A stretch of DNA of 32,297 nucleotides, taken from Flavobacteriales bacterium UBA7443 (GTDB lineage: Bacteria; Bacteroidota; Bacteroidia; Flavobacteriales_D; Sanyastnellaceae). A model generated the notes under the pieces. That model made no database searches, was not told the DNA's origin, and saw only the letters and a program-made list of their open reading frames with translations. How positions within the stretch are numbered: position 1 is the stretch's first letter; each line of letters opens with the position of its first letter. The stretch spans positions 2,765 to 35,061 of the forward strand of contig DLQB01000082.1 of NCBI GenBank assembly GCA_002477505.1, read 5' to 3'. Below are positions 7,873 to 15,619 of the stretch, piece after piece. The position numbers were made by a program, and so were the translations under genes.

Positions 7873-10796
7873 ACGCCCCTCTCCTCCCCACGATTGCACT
7901 GGCACTTGCTTCCATTTTCATCTTTGGAGAATCTGCAAGCGCGCAACGCAATCGGTCCAAAAACTCGCTTGCGCCGACTACGACCGAACAACGAATGGCA
8001 GCTCAGGAGGAAGTCCGAAGCGCCTCCGAAAACACGTGGACAGCAGGATTGCCTCTACGCAATGTTGGCCCTTCCGTCATGAGCGGTCGGGTTGCCGATG
8101 TCGCGCTTGCAAGTGCTGATGGTCGGTCGTTTTATGTTGCATATGCCTCCGGGGGCTTGTGGCACACGGAAAACAACGGCACGAGCTTTGAGCCGCTGTT
8201 TGATAACGCATTGAGCATCACACTCGGAGCGGTCGCCTATCACGCGTCTTCAAAGCGCATTTGGGTGGGCACCGGAGAAGTCAATTCATCCCGCAGCTCG
8301 TATGCCGGTACCGGCGTTTACGCGAGCGACGACCACGGTATGACGTGGGAGCACCTCGGATTGCCCGAAACCCAGCACATCGGCCAAATCGTCTTGGACC
8401 CCAACAACCCCGCCGTGGCACACGTTGCTGCACTTGGACCCTTGTATTCTACCAATCACGCAGGAGGCATTTACCGCACCGTAGATGGCGGGAAATCCTG
8501 GCAAAAAACACTCGAAGTGCCTGGCGCCCATGGAATGGCCGGTGCGGTAGACCTCGTCATGGACCCCAATGATGCACAACACCTTTTTGCCGCTACATGG
8601 GACCGAACACGCCGCGCATGGGATTTTCAAGGCAACGGCCCCGGGAGCCGCATTTGGGAATCCAGCGATGGAGGTGATTCTTGGCAAGACTTGTCTGCCA
8701 TTGAAGGATTTCCGCAATCCGAATTTACCGGGCGCATTGGACTCTCCTATTATGCCGGCGGAATCAACAGCGAAGACGCGCAGCTCTACGCCTTATTGGA
8801 CAATCAAACACCAATGCCCTCCGAGGATGATGATAGCGAAAGCTACCAAGCCGATGCATTCATCGGGATGGACCGCCTCGAATTTGGCCAATTGGACACT
8901 GCATTGCTCGATGCTTTCCTAGCAGACAACAACTTCCCAGAAGAAGTAACGGCCAACGCCATTTTTGACCAGATAGCAAACGGTGATTTAAAGCCTGAAG
9001 CACTGCATGATTACCTGACAGACGGAAATAAAGCCTTATTTGAAGCGGAAATTGCAGGAGCGGAAGTTTATCGGCTGAGGCCGTCATCTGGAGCGAACTG
9101 GGAGCGCACGCACACCGAACCGTTGGAAAATGTCTGTTACACCTACGGGTATTATTTCGGATTGATTCAAGTGGATCCCACAGACGCGAATCACCTGTGG
9201 ATTGCCGGCGTGCCGTTACTCGAATCCCATGACGGCGGAAGTGAATGGCATTCGATTGGAGCGGCCAATGTGCACGTCGATCACCACTTCCTCTGGTCCA
9301 ATCCCGCGAATCCAAAACACCTCATCAATGGCAACGATGGAGGCATCAATATATCGTGGGATGGCGGAGCGCATTGGATAAAATGCAACAGCCCGGCCGT
9401 AGGACAATTTTATGCGATTGAAGTGGACAATGCGAACCCGTATAATATCTACGGCGGACTTCAAGACAACGGCACTTGGGTTGGCTCCTCGCGGTACGAA
9501 GCGTCGCCAGGATGGCAGCAAAACGGGCATTACGGCTGGAAGATGATTGGTGGGGGCGATGGCATGCAAGTGGAAGTTGACCCACGCGATCCCGATGTGG
9601 TGTTTTCCGGCTCCCAATTTGGCTGGTACAGCCGGCAAGACCGCCAAAACCGATCGTACAACAGCCTTCACCCTCAGCACGAGCTAGGCGAAACACCCTT
9701 GCGCTGGAATTGGCAAACGCCCATTTGGCTCAGCCGCCACCAGCCCGACATCCTGTACATGGCGTCCAATCGGCTGCATCGTTCGTTTGACCAAGGAGGT
9801 CAATGGGAAACCTTGAGCGGCGACCTGACCCGAGGCGGCGTTCCTGGCAATGTCCCCTTTGGCACCATCACGAGTCTGCATGAGAGTCCGCTGCGGTTTG
9901 GACAGCTGGCCATTGGCACCGATGACGGTTTGATCCAAGTGAGTCGAGACGGCGGATACAGCTGGACCGCCCTGAGTTCTCCGGTGCCGCAAAACTCAGA
10001 AAAAGAACAAACTTTATGGGTCAGCGAAGTGCTCTGGAGCCACCACGCCAAGCAGCGACTTTACGTCGCTCTCAACGGTTACCGGCTGGACCATTTTGAA
10101 TCGTACGTCTTTGTAACGGAGAACGACGGCAGGACGTGGGAACGATTGGGGCCACCATCCAATTTGTACGGTATTCCAGGTGAACCCGTCAATGCCATCA
10201 TTGAATCCGACTCGCATGCAGACCTGCTCTTTGTCGGGACCGACGGAGGCGCCTATGCCAGCCTTGACGCAGGAGCGACTTGGGGTGTCTTGCACCCGGA
10301 TTTGCCGAAGGTGCCGGTGCACGATCTTGTGATTCAAGAACGTGAAAATGAATTGGTCATCGGTACGCATGGCCGCAGCATTTGGGTGCTCGATATCAAT
10401 CAACTCTTGGAAAAATGGCCGGCCAATCAAAGCTGGGTCGAGGCTGCTCCCAAAGTCCTTGAATTGGATACCTTGGTTGCAATCACCTGGCGTGAAAGCT
10501 GGGGAGAACGCGGTTGGTCTTGGCAAGAACCGGCTGCTATTACCGCACGTTTGAGTTGCTTTTTTCCCAATGAAGAAACGGGCGCTTGGTGGGCTGAAGA
10601 TTCCGCTGGTAACCGAACCCTCTTGGCCGACGCAGTGCAAATGGAGAAAGGTTGGCAACACGCAGAAATCCCGATGCGACTGAACGCTGATTCGGACTTC
10701 TTAGGCATCGGCGATTACCGACTCATTTGGAAAGGAACATCGGATGAATACATAACCCGTATGAGCATTCAGGCCAAAGAAGAAGAAGAAGAATAG
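7869..10796 (+). CDS. Large secreted beta-propeller protein with Asp-box (BNR/sortilin-like) repeats
   Basis: This 975-residue protein has a signal peptide (about 1-25, cleavage near ASA). Its body is a WD40/YVTN/BNR-like propeller resembling the VPS10/sortilin class. At least nine Asp-box motifs (S/T-x-D-x-G-x-x-W) are visible, for example SDDHGMTW (153-160), TVDGGKSW (204-211), SSDGGDSW (265-272), and later SHDGGSEW, SWDGGAHW, SRDGGYSW and SLDAGATW. An acidic, helix-like insert (about 312-398) interrupts the blades. Bacteroidota often encode such proteins of about 1000 residues annotated as glycosyl hydrolase or sialidase-like. No sialidase catalytic residues were identified, so an enzymatic role is not supported. 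The C-terminus is IQAKEEEEE, with no T9SS sorting domain. Its start overlaps the MazG-like stop, and it ends 2 bases before the converging nadE stop. Confidence 0.85.
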   Translation: MNAPLLPTIALALASIFIFGESASAQRNRSKNSLAPTTTEQRMAAQEEVRSASENTWTAGLPLRNVGPSVMSGRVADVALASADGRSFYVAYASGGLWHTENNGTSFEPLFDNALSITLGAVAYHASSKRIWVGTGEVNSSRSSYAGTGVYASDDHGMTWEHLGLPETQHIGQIVLDPNNPAVAHVAALGPLYSTNHAGGIYRTVDGGKSWQKTLEVPGAHGMAGAVDLVMDPNDAQHLFAATWDRTRRAWDFQGNGPGSRIWESSDGGDSWQDLSAIEGFPQSEFTGRIGLSYYAGGINSEDAQLYALLDNQTPMPSEDDDSESYQADAFIGMDRLEFGQLDTALLDAFLADNNFPEEVTANAIFDQIANGDLKPEALHDYLTDGNKALFEAEIAGAEVYRLRPSSGANWERTHTEPLENVCYTYGYYFGLIQVDPTDANHLWIAGVPLLESHDGGSEWHSIGAANVHVDHHFLWSNPANPKHLINGNDGGINISWDGGAHWIKCNSPAVGQFYAIEVDNANPYNIYGGLQDNGTWVGSSRYEASPGWQQNGHYGWKMIGGGDGMQVEVDPRDPDVVFSGSQFGWYSRQDRQNRSYNSLHPQHELGETPLRWNWQTPIWLSRHQPDILYMASNRLHRSFDQGGQWETLSGDLTRGGVPGNVPFGTITSLHESPLRFGQLAIGTDDGLIQVSRDGGYSWTALSSPVPQNSEKEQTLWVSEVLWSHHAKQRLYVALNGYRLDHFESYVFVTENDGRTWERLGPPSNLYGIPGEPVNAIIESDSHADLLFVGTDGGAYASLDAGATWGVLHPDLPKVPVHDLVIQERENELVIGTHGRSIWVLDINQLLEKWPANQSWVEAAPKVLELDTLVAITWRESWGERGWSWQEPAAITARLSCFFPNEETGAWWAEDSAGNRTLLADAVQMEKGWQHAEIPMRLNADSDFLGIGDYRLIWKGTSDEYITRMSIQAKEEEEE
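10779..10793 (+). repeat. (GAA)5 microsatellite at the 3' end of the propeller gene
   Basis: Five perfect GAA codons precede the TAG stop and encode the terminal Glu5 tail. In-frame slippage would only change tail length. Slippage by a single base would extend the frame. Confidence 0.9.
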
Positions 10797-10798
10797 GG

Positions 10799-11599
10799 TC
10801 AATCCGTTGATCGGAAATCCACTGGCAATACACACACCGGAATGGGCTGCATTTTGTGCTGATTCGCCTGATTTAATTTCCGGTAAATCGCCATTACCTC
10901 GTGTTCACGAGCAGACCAATTTTCACCCAACGAATTCACCTCGTGCATGGCCCACTCCAATTCGGCATAGGTGGCGCCAAGCTGATCTTCATCCGTTCGG
11001 TCATCCCCCCACAACCCATCCGTGGGCGGGGCTTCTTGGATGGACTCGACCACGTCCAGTGCTTTCCCAAGGGCAAAAACTTCGGATTTCATGAGATCCG
11101 CGATTGGGCTCAAATCCACTCCACCATCGCCATACTTCGTATAAAAACCCACTCCGAAATCTTCTACTTTATTGCCGGTACCAACGACCAGTGCCCCTCG
11201 CTGCGCTGCACGCGCATACAAAGCGGTCATCCGGATTCGGGCGCGCGAATTGGCCAACGCCAGACCATTTGACTGATCCGAATCATTGGGAAGCGCTGAA
11301 ACCAAGCTTTCATAAACACCTGTCAAATCAACCGACTCGACCGTGACATTCGCATATTGAGCTTGCAACGAACCCATATGCTCTTGGGCTCGTCCCACCT
11401 GATCTGCAGGCTGGTGAATGGGCATTTCCACCAACAAGGTGGGGAAACCCGTGCGCGCGCAGAGCGAAGAAGTCACTGCTGAATCAATCCCACCGCTCAC
11501 ACCGACGACCCACCCCGCCGTTCCTGCTTTGGCATGGTAGTCTTTCAACCATTGTTCGATGTATTCAATGGTTCGAATTGGAGAGTGTAGGTGCGGCAT
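10799..11599 (-). CDS. nadE: NH3-dependent NAD+ synthetase
   Basis: Catalyses the last step of NAD synthesis: deamido-NAD (NaAD) + ATP + ammonia gives NAD+. The 266-residue length matches the ammonia-dependent form without an N-terminal nitrilase domain. SGGIDS at 35-40 is the ATP pyrophosphatase P-loop. Later signatures are NSRARIRMTALYARA, GTGNKVEDFGVGFYTKYGDGGVD (split here as GTGNKVED and GFYTKYGDGGVD), PIADLMKSEV and APPTDGLW. It begins 6 bases after the PorT-like stop codon, so the two genes are probably cotranscribed. It converges tightly on the propeller gene. Confidence 0.96.
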   Translation of the reverse strand: MPHLHSPIRTIEYIEQWLKDYHAKAGTAGWVVGVSGGIDSAVTSSLCARTGFPTLLVEMPIHQPADQVGRAQEHMGSLQAQYANVTVESVDLTGVYESLVSALPNDSDQSNGLALANSRARIRMTALYARAAQRGALVVGTGNKVEDFGVGFYTKYGDGGVDLSPIADLMKSEVFALGKALDVVESIQEAPPTDGLWGDDRTDEDQLGATYAELEWAMHEVNSLGENWSAREHEVMAIYRKLNQANQHKMQPIPVCVLPVDFRSTD

Positions 11600-11605
11600 A
11601 TGGAA

Positions 11606-12439
11606 TTAAAACATGAGACCGAAACAAAGTTCAATCTGCCCCGTTTTTCCTTGCATTTGAATGGGCACTGGCAATTCTTCCCCTGTTGTGCTATCAAACT
11701 CAAAAACGAGGGACTCAGCTGCCTGGGATTGCAAAACACCAAAGTCTTCGTATTGGCTTCGAAGCCCCACATTGTAGCGCAAAGCGAACACCAGCGCAGT
11801 GGAACCCGTCAATCTCCGTTCTGCCCCCAACCCAATGATCATGCTTGGGCGAAACAGGCGAGTGCGGTCCGCCATCGAAACTTGTTCGCTCTCCGCTGCT
11901 TCAAGTGCAGGCTGGCTAAAAACCACTTCCATAACGCTTCCCAGCGAATCGAGCGTCGCAAAAGAAGTGGTTTTTTGACTTCCTTCTGAACGCACATTCA
12001 ATCCAAATCCCGCCCCGAATTGACCAAAATAAGTGGTATAACCTATCTCATTGGTGCGCATCTTAAAGGTCAATGGGATTTCCACATACTGCTGCTGCTG
12101 AACCAGCTGAACGGCCTCAATGAACAAACCGTTCTCGTCCTCTTGAAATGCCAGGTGCTGGGTAATGCCTCCGTTGTAAAAGACATTCACCCCGGTGCCA
12201 ATCGCATATTTATCGGTGAACATGGCGTCAAACACAAAACCATATCCAAAATGAGCCTCCGACTGAATGGCCTCGTGGGAGAGCTCTCGAGGCTCTGCCA
12301 TGGAGATATTGGGAGCCAATTGCAATCCCAAATGATAGCCTTGGCTTTGCGCGTCATTGGGACTAAAAAAGAGGACGGCCAAACCAGACGTTGCCAATAA
12401 GGTCCTCAAGAAATTTCGAAAGCGAGTTGACTGTTCCAT
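11606..12439 (-). CDS. PorT-family outer-membrane beta-barrel protein
   Basis: This 277-residue protein has an N-terminal signal peptide (about 1-32, basic start, hydrophobic core, cleavage around DAQS-Q). It continues with alternating amphipathic strands typical of small Bacteroidota barrels: GYHLGLQLAPNISMA, FGYGFVFDAMFTDKYAIGTG and VEIPLTFKMRTNEIGYTTYFG. It ends on the aromatic residue of CFGLMF, as expected for an outer-membrane C-terminal strand. A QLVQQQQYVEIP stretch is Gln-rich. The PorT label is a broad domain family, and identity with the T9SS component PorT/SprT is not shown. It is upstream of nadE on the same strand and divergent from gldB, with 35 bases between the starts, which suggests but does not prove a link to gliding or secretion. 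Confidence 0.8.
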   Translation of the reverse strand: MEQSTRFRNFLRTLLATSGLAVLFFSPNDAQSQGYHLGLQLAPNISMAEPRELSHEAIQSEAHFGYGFVFDAMFTDKYAIGTGVNVFYNGGITQHLAFQEDENGLFIEAVQLVQQQQYVEIPLTFKMRTNEIGYTTYFGQFGAGFGLNVRSEGSQKTTSFATLDSLGSVMEVVFSQPALEAAESEQVSMADRTRLFRPSMIIGLGAERRLTGSTALVFALRYNVGLRSQYEDFGVLQSQAAESLVFEFDSTTGEELPVPIQMQGKTGQIELCFGLMF

Positions 12440-12452
12440 CTTTGCAATGATT

Positions 12453-12484
12453 CAAAACTAATGGCAACGCTTCAATGATTTCAA
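12453..12484 (-). promoter_or_regulatory. Candidate Bacteroidota-type promoter for the PorT-like gene and nadE
   Basis: On the minus strand, TAGTTTTG (complement of 12453-12460) matches TAnnTTTG at every fixed position and lies 13 bases before the ATG at 12439. A TTG (complement of 12482-12484) sits 21 bases further upstream, within the usual spacing. The -33 element therefore falls inside the first codons of the divergent gldB. Confidence 0.5.
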
Positions 12485-13566
12485 TCAATCGCCAGACAAT
12501 TCCCACCGCGCATTGTTCACTAGCGCGCTCAGGCCAACGCTATTTTTCCGTCGCCACAGCAATCGCCTGCATCTTCTTAAGCAGCTGCAGCGACGAACGC
12601 TGGGCCGTGCCGGAATCTTCGTTGCAAGCGGAATCCACAACGCCGGCGCTGGATGTGCGCAAAGTCATCGATGCGCTGCCTCAAAGTGAAAAGGAAGCGA
12701 ATGCCGACTGGACAAACGCCGTCGGAGCATTCGGGGCATTCTATTCGGAAGACATCCTCCGAATTGGCGCAGCCAATGACCCCGAGACCATCCAAAAAAT
12801 CAAGGAATTCAGCGTTCATCCTGACGTGACGCCCATCGAATCCGCCATTGATTCGACCTCGGGCTCCCCGGAAACGTTGGCCCAAAATGAAGAGCAACTC
12901 TCGCAAGCCCTTCATCGATTTCGGCACTTTTTACCGTCGGAGCCCACCCCTCGGATCACTTGGATGAACAGTGGGTTCAACTTTGCCATCTACCCAACGT
13001 CATCCCATTTAGGAATCGGACTCGAATGGTTCTTAGGACCCGAAAACCCATTGGTCCAGACGCTCCCCCCCCAAATGTTTCCGCAGTATATGCGGGCAAA
13101 AATGAAGCCCGAGCGCATCCCAGCCACTGCCTTGCGAGGTTGGCTATTGGTTCATTTCAGCGAGCGATTTTATGATTCCAGCAAATGCATCAACGAATTG
13201 CTCTACTGGGGGAAAATCATGTTTCTATTGGAGAAATGCTTGCCTGAAGAGTCTCGGGCCAACTTGCTCGACTGGAGCGCGGAAGACCTGCAATGGGCGG
13301 AAGCCAACGAGCAGTCCATTTGGCTTGAATTACAGCCCCAAGACATGTTGTTCAATTCCAACCGCATGGAGTTTGGACGTTGGTTCGATGAGGGACCGTT
13401 TACTCGCATTGGCGGCATCCCCCAAGAAGGACCGGATCGACTGGGCGCTTGGCTGGGATTGCGCATGGTCAACGACTTCATGAAAGAAAATCCCGAATGG
13501 TCGATGGACGACCTCATCAACCTGCGCGATCCGCTGCCAATTATTAAAAGTTATCGGCCCGCGTAA
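12475..13566 (+). CDS. gldB: Gliding motility lipoprotein GldB
   Basis: This 363-residue predicted lipoprotein has a long n-region, a hydrophobic segment from about 24, and lipobox LSSC with the lipidated cysteine at C38, followed by S-D-E. The body matches GldB as I remember it: WTNAVGAFGAFYSEDIL, NSGFNFAIYP, GLEWFLGPENPL, PERIPATALRGWLLVHF, LYWGKIMFLLEKCLP, and the end SYRPA. GldB is needed for gliding in Flavobacterium johnsoniae, where it is reported next to gldC. Its role may be indirect, supporting the T9SS or motility machinery. The ATG at 12475 is the only methionine before the lipobox, so the 37-residue leader is unusually long. A later non-ATG start is possible. gldC follows after 42 bases. 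Confidence 0.92.
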   Translation: MISINRQTIPTAHCSLARSGQRYFSVATAIACIFLSSCSDERWAVPESSLQAESTTPALDVRKVIDALPQSEKEANADWTNAVGAFGAFYSEDILRIGAANDPETIQKIKEFSVHPDVTPIESAIDSTSGSPETLAQNEEQLSQALHRFRHFLPSEPTPRITWMNSGFNFAIYPTSSHLGIGLEWFLGPENPLVQTLPPQMFPQYMRAKMKPERIPATALRGWLLVHFSERFYDSSKCINELLYWGKIMFLLEKCLPEESRANLLDWSAEDLQWAEANEQSIWLELQPQDMLFNSNRMEFGRWFDEGPFTRIGGIPQEGPDRLGAWLGLRMVNDFMKENPEWSMDDLINLRDPLPIIKSYRPA

Positions 13567-13608
13567 TGCGGATTCCAACCGACCTTTGCCCCTCCAAATT
13601 CAACCAAC

Positions 13609-13938
13609 ATGACCACCTCCAAGATTCAAATTGACATCACCACTGACGAGAACAAAGTTCCTTCCCAGATCCAATGGTCTGCCGAAGACAGTGATGTAAG
13701 CAACAAAGTGGCAAAAGCGATGGCCTTGGCCATGTGGGATGAAAAAGATGGCAATGCCGTTCACATGGACTTGTGGACCAAGGAGATGAGTGTCGAGGAA
13801 ATGCGCCATTTCATTTGCCAGACAATGATGACCATGGCCAGCACCTTGGAACGCGCAACCAATGACAAGGCCCATGCGGATGCGGTCAGGAGCTTCACTG
13901 AAGAACTAGCGAAACGCCTGGGCGTCCTCAAGGATTAA
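13609..13938 (+). CDS. gldC: Gliding motility protein GldC
   Basis: This 109-residue, cytoplasmic-looking protein has no signal peptide or membrane segment. The pattern KIQIDITTDENKVPSQIQW near the N-terminus, AMALAMWDEKDGN, MSVEEMRHF and a helical C-terminus (FTEELAKRLGVL) match GldC. In F. johnsoniae gldC follows gldB, and its loss reduces gliding efficiency rather than abolishing it. Here it lies 42 bases after gldB, so they are probably cotranscribed. Its TAA (13936-13938) overlaps the converging engB TAA in a TTAA palindrome. The biochemical role is not established. Confidence 0.92.
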   Translation: MTTSKIQIDITTDENKVPSQIQWSAEDSDVSNKVAKAMALAMWDEKDGNAVHMDLWTKEMSVEEMRHFICQTMMTMASTLERATNDKAHADAVRSFTEELAKRLGVLKD

Positions 13939-14567
13939 GGCGCCTCAAACAAGGCATTGGTCTGCTCGATGAAGCGCAGGACCTCATCGCGGCCTTCCCC
14001 TTTTTCTGCGCTGGTGACATAAACCGGTGGCATGCGGTGCCATCGCTTGAGCATTTCGGCTTCGTATTTCGAGAGAAAGGAAGCGCGTTCCTCCAAATTC
14101 AATTTGTCCACCTTCGTGAAGACCATCACAAAAGGCAATTGATTCTCCCCCATCCACTCCATAAACTCCATGTCTACTTTCTGAGCAGAATGCCGGCTGT
14201 CAAGCAGCATCATTACGCACATCAAATTGGGCCTGCTTTTGAGGAATTGTTCGCTGGTCCTTTGCCACTTCACCCGACTAGACTTGCTGACTTTCGCATA
14301 GCCAAAACCAGGCAAATCCACCAAGTACCAGCTCGCAGGCACACCGTTCTTCTCCCGGTCCTCATCAATGACAAAGTGATTGATCAATTGGGTTTTTCCC
14401 GGAGTTGACGAAATCTTCGCCAAGCTATTCCGGTTGGTCAACATATTGATCAGCGAAGATTTGCCCACATTGGAGCGGCCAATGAAGGCATATTCCGGTC
14501 GTTCCGGTGGCGGGCATTCTTGCGGATGCGCGCTCGACTTCATGAATTCGGCGTGCTTGACGTCCAT
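13935..14567 (-). CDS. engB: Ribosome biogenesis GTPase EngB (YihA/YsxC)
   Basis: This 210-residue TRAFAC GTPase is needed for large ribosomal subunit assembly. The motifs are complete: G1 GRSNVGKSS (30-38), G2 region SSTPGKTQ (53-60), G3 DLPGFGYA (84-91), G4 TKVDK (151-155) and G5 TSAEKGEG. A helical tail ends in EQTNALFEAP. The start at 14567 (MDVKHAEF) fits the family N-terminus and lies 7 bases after the hydrolase stop. The upstream ATG at 14600 would overlap the hydrolase. It is probably cotranscribed with the hydrolase and overlaps gldC by 4 bases in convergent orientation. Confidence 0.96.
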   Translation of the reverse strand: MDVKHAEFMKSSAHPQECPPPERPEYAFIGRSNVGKSSLINMLTNRNSLAKISSTPGKTQLINHFVIDEDREKNGVPASWYLVDLPGFGYAKVSKSSRVKWQRTSEQFLKSRPNLMCVMMLLDSRHSAQKVDMEFMEWMGENQLPFVMVFTKVDKLNLEERASFLSKYEAEMLKRWHRMPPVYVTSAEKGEGRDEVLRFIEQTNALFEAP

Positions 14568-14574
14568 GGCCTCT

Positions 14575-15345
14575 TTACTTCCCGATGCCGCGGGCATCAT
14601 ACCACGCAGATAGAATGCGATTGAACTCTTCCGGATGCTCCATCATCGGGGCATGCCCGCATTTCTCTATCCAAAAAAGGTCACTGTCCGGGAAACCCGC
14701 GTGAAATTCTTCCGCCACCGCTGGAGGCGTGATAATGTCATCCTTGCCCCAAATCAAACAAACTGGCGTGTTCATTTGCGGCAAATCCTTGGCCATATTA
14801 TGCCGAATGGCGCTTTTGGCGATGGCCAAAATTCGGAGGATTTTCTCTCTGCTATTGACCGCCTCGAAGCACTCATCAACAAGTTCATCGGTCGCATGCT
14901 TTGGATCGTAAAACGTCACCCCCACTTTGTCCCGGATGAACGATTTGTCTTCGCGGCGTGGAAAGCTATTCCCAAACGCATTTTCATACAATCCACTGCT
15001 TGCCGTTAAGCTCAACGAAGCCACACGGCTCAAGTTGTTTTTGGTGAAAATCAGCCCCACGTGTCCTCCCAGGCTGTTGCCCAACAGATGCACTCGGTCG
15101 AGTTTCAACTCGTCGACAAAGCCCTCGATGTGCTCGGATAAATTCTTAGCACTGGTCTTGAGCATGGGGAGCTCGTATATGGGCAACATCGGAATGATGA
15201 CCCGGAACCGTGAAGAGAATTCGTCAAATACGTCTTTGAAATTACTCAACGCGCCGAAGAGGCCGTGAAGCACAACAAGTGGCTCTCCTGAACCTGCCTC
15301 GATGTATCGGTAATCGCCCCGCTCGATGATGTCTGGTGTATTCAT
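14575..15345 (-). CDS. Alpha/beta hydrolase
   Basis: This 256-residue alpha/beta-hydrolase fold protein has the full catalytic triad visible. The nucleophile S91 is in the elbow GNSLGG (89-94), the acid is D202 or D203 in WGKDDIITPP, and H231 is in CGHAPMMEHP. The oxyanion-hole region is LHGLFGALSNF (26-36). No signal peptide is seen, so it is likely cytoplasmic. Substrate is unknown, since family members include esterases, lactonases and C-C hydrolases. The ATG at 15345 was chosen over a TTG at 15387, which would add a non-homologous leader. It lies upstream of engB with 7 bases between genes and is divergent from the dcw cluster. Confidence 0.88.
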   Translation of the reverse strand: MNTPDIIERGDYRYIEAGSGEPLVVLHGLFGALSNFKDVFDEFSSRFRVIIPMLPIYELPMLKTSAKNLSEHIEGFVDELKLDRVHLLGNSLGGHVGLIFTKNNLSRVASLSLTASSGLYENAFGNSFPRREDKSFIRDKVGVTFYDPKHATDELVDECFEAVNSREKILRILAIAKSAIRHNMAKDLPQMNTPVCLIWGKDDIITPPAVAEEFHAGFPDSDLFWIEKCGHAPMMEHPEEFNRILSAWYDARGIGK

Positions 15346-15565
15346 AATTGCTCTGGTGTTAAACCCTTCGAAAAACGGAAAGCACAAAGGAACGGCAATT
15401 CGGGCTTGGGGAAATGTGCAGTGACCGGCTTCGTTTCACCTCTCTGTGTTCACAATTACTGTTGAAAACATGTTAATAGCGTCGTCAGGGCAAAATCGCC
15501 ATTTTTTCGCTGTGCATTGCTCTGGCTCAATTATAACGGTTCGACCCTTTACAACTTTTCCACAA

Positions 15566-15615
15566 AGTGGGAGAAAGTGTCATAGAGTGGGAGAAAGTGG
15601 TAAATCTTGGGTAAT
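15566..15615 (+). promoter_or_regulatory. MraZ operator: five units phased at 10 bases
   Basis: Units begin at 15566, 15576, 15586, 15596 and 15606. Each carries a core two bases in: TGGG (15568), TGTC (15578), TGGG (15588), TGGT (15598) and TGGG (15608). The first four units start with AGTG, and AGTGGGAGAAAGTG is repeated exactly at 15566-15579 and 15586-15599. Known MraZ sites are TGGGN-type repeats separated by 5 bases, i.e. a 10-base period, upstream of mraZ, so arrangement, sequence and location all fit. The last unit abuts the putative -7 element. Autoregulation of the dcw cluster is inferred. Confidence 0.8.
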
Positions 15616-15619
15616 TTTG
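15612..15619 (+). promoter_or_regulatory. Candidate -7 element of the dcw promoter
   Basis: TAATTTTG matches the Bacteroidota TAnnTTTG element at all fixed positions. It ends 16 bases before the mraZ ATG, so a start about 7 bases downstream would leave a leader of roughly 10 bases. No TTG occurs at the expected -33 distance, where the MraZ-like repeats lie instead. Confidence 0.5.

Noticed and set aside
7869..10796. Sialidase (neuraminidase) assignment for the Asp-box protein
   Set aside because: Asp boxes are structural and occur in many propellers. The arginine triad and other sialidase catalytic residues were not identified.
12083..12111. Short GCT/CTG repeat resembling a microsatellite
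   Set aside because: It only encodes a QQQQ run in the PorT-like barrel and has few units. No sign of instability or function.
15346..15387. Longer hydrolase start at a TTG codon
   Set aside because: The extra residues are not alpha/beta-hydrolase sequence, and an ATG with the normal N-terminus lies at 15345.
15467..15474. AACATGTT palindrome as a regulator site
   Set aside because: An 8-bp palindrome is expected by chance, and no second copy or known motif supports it.
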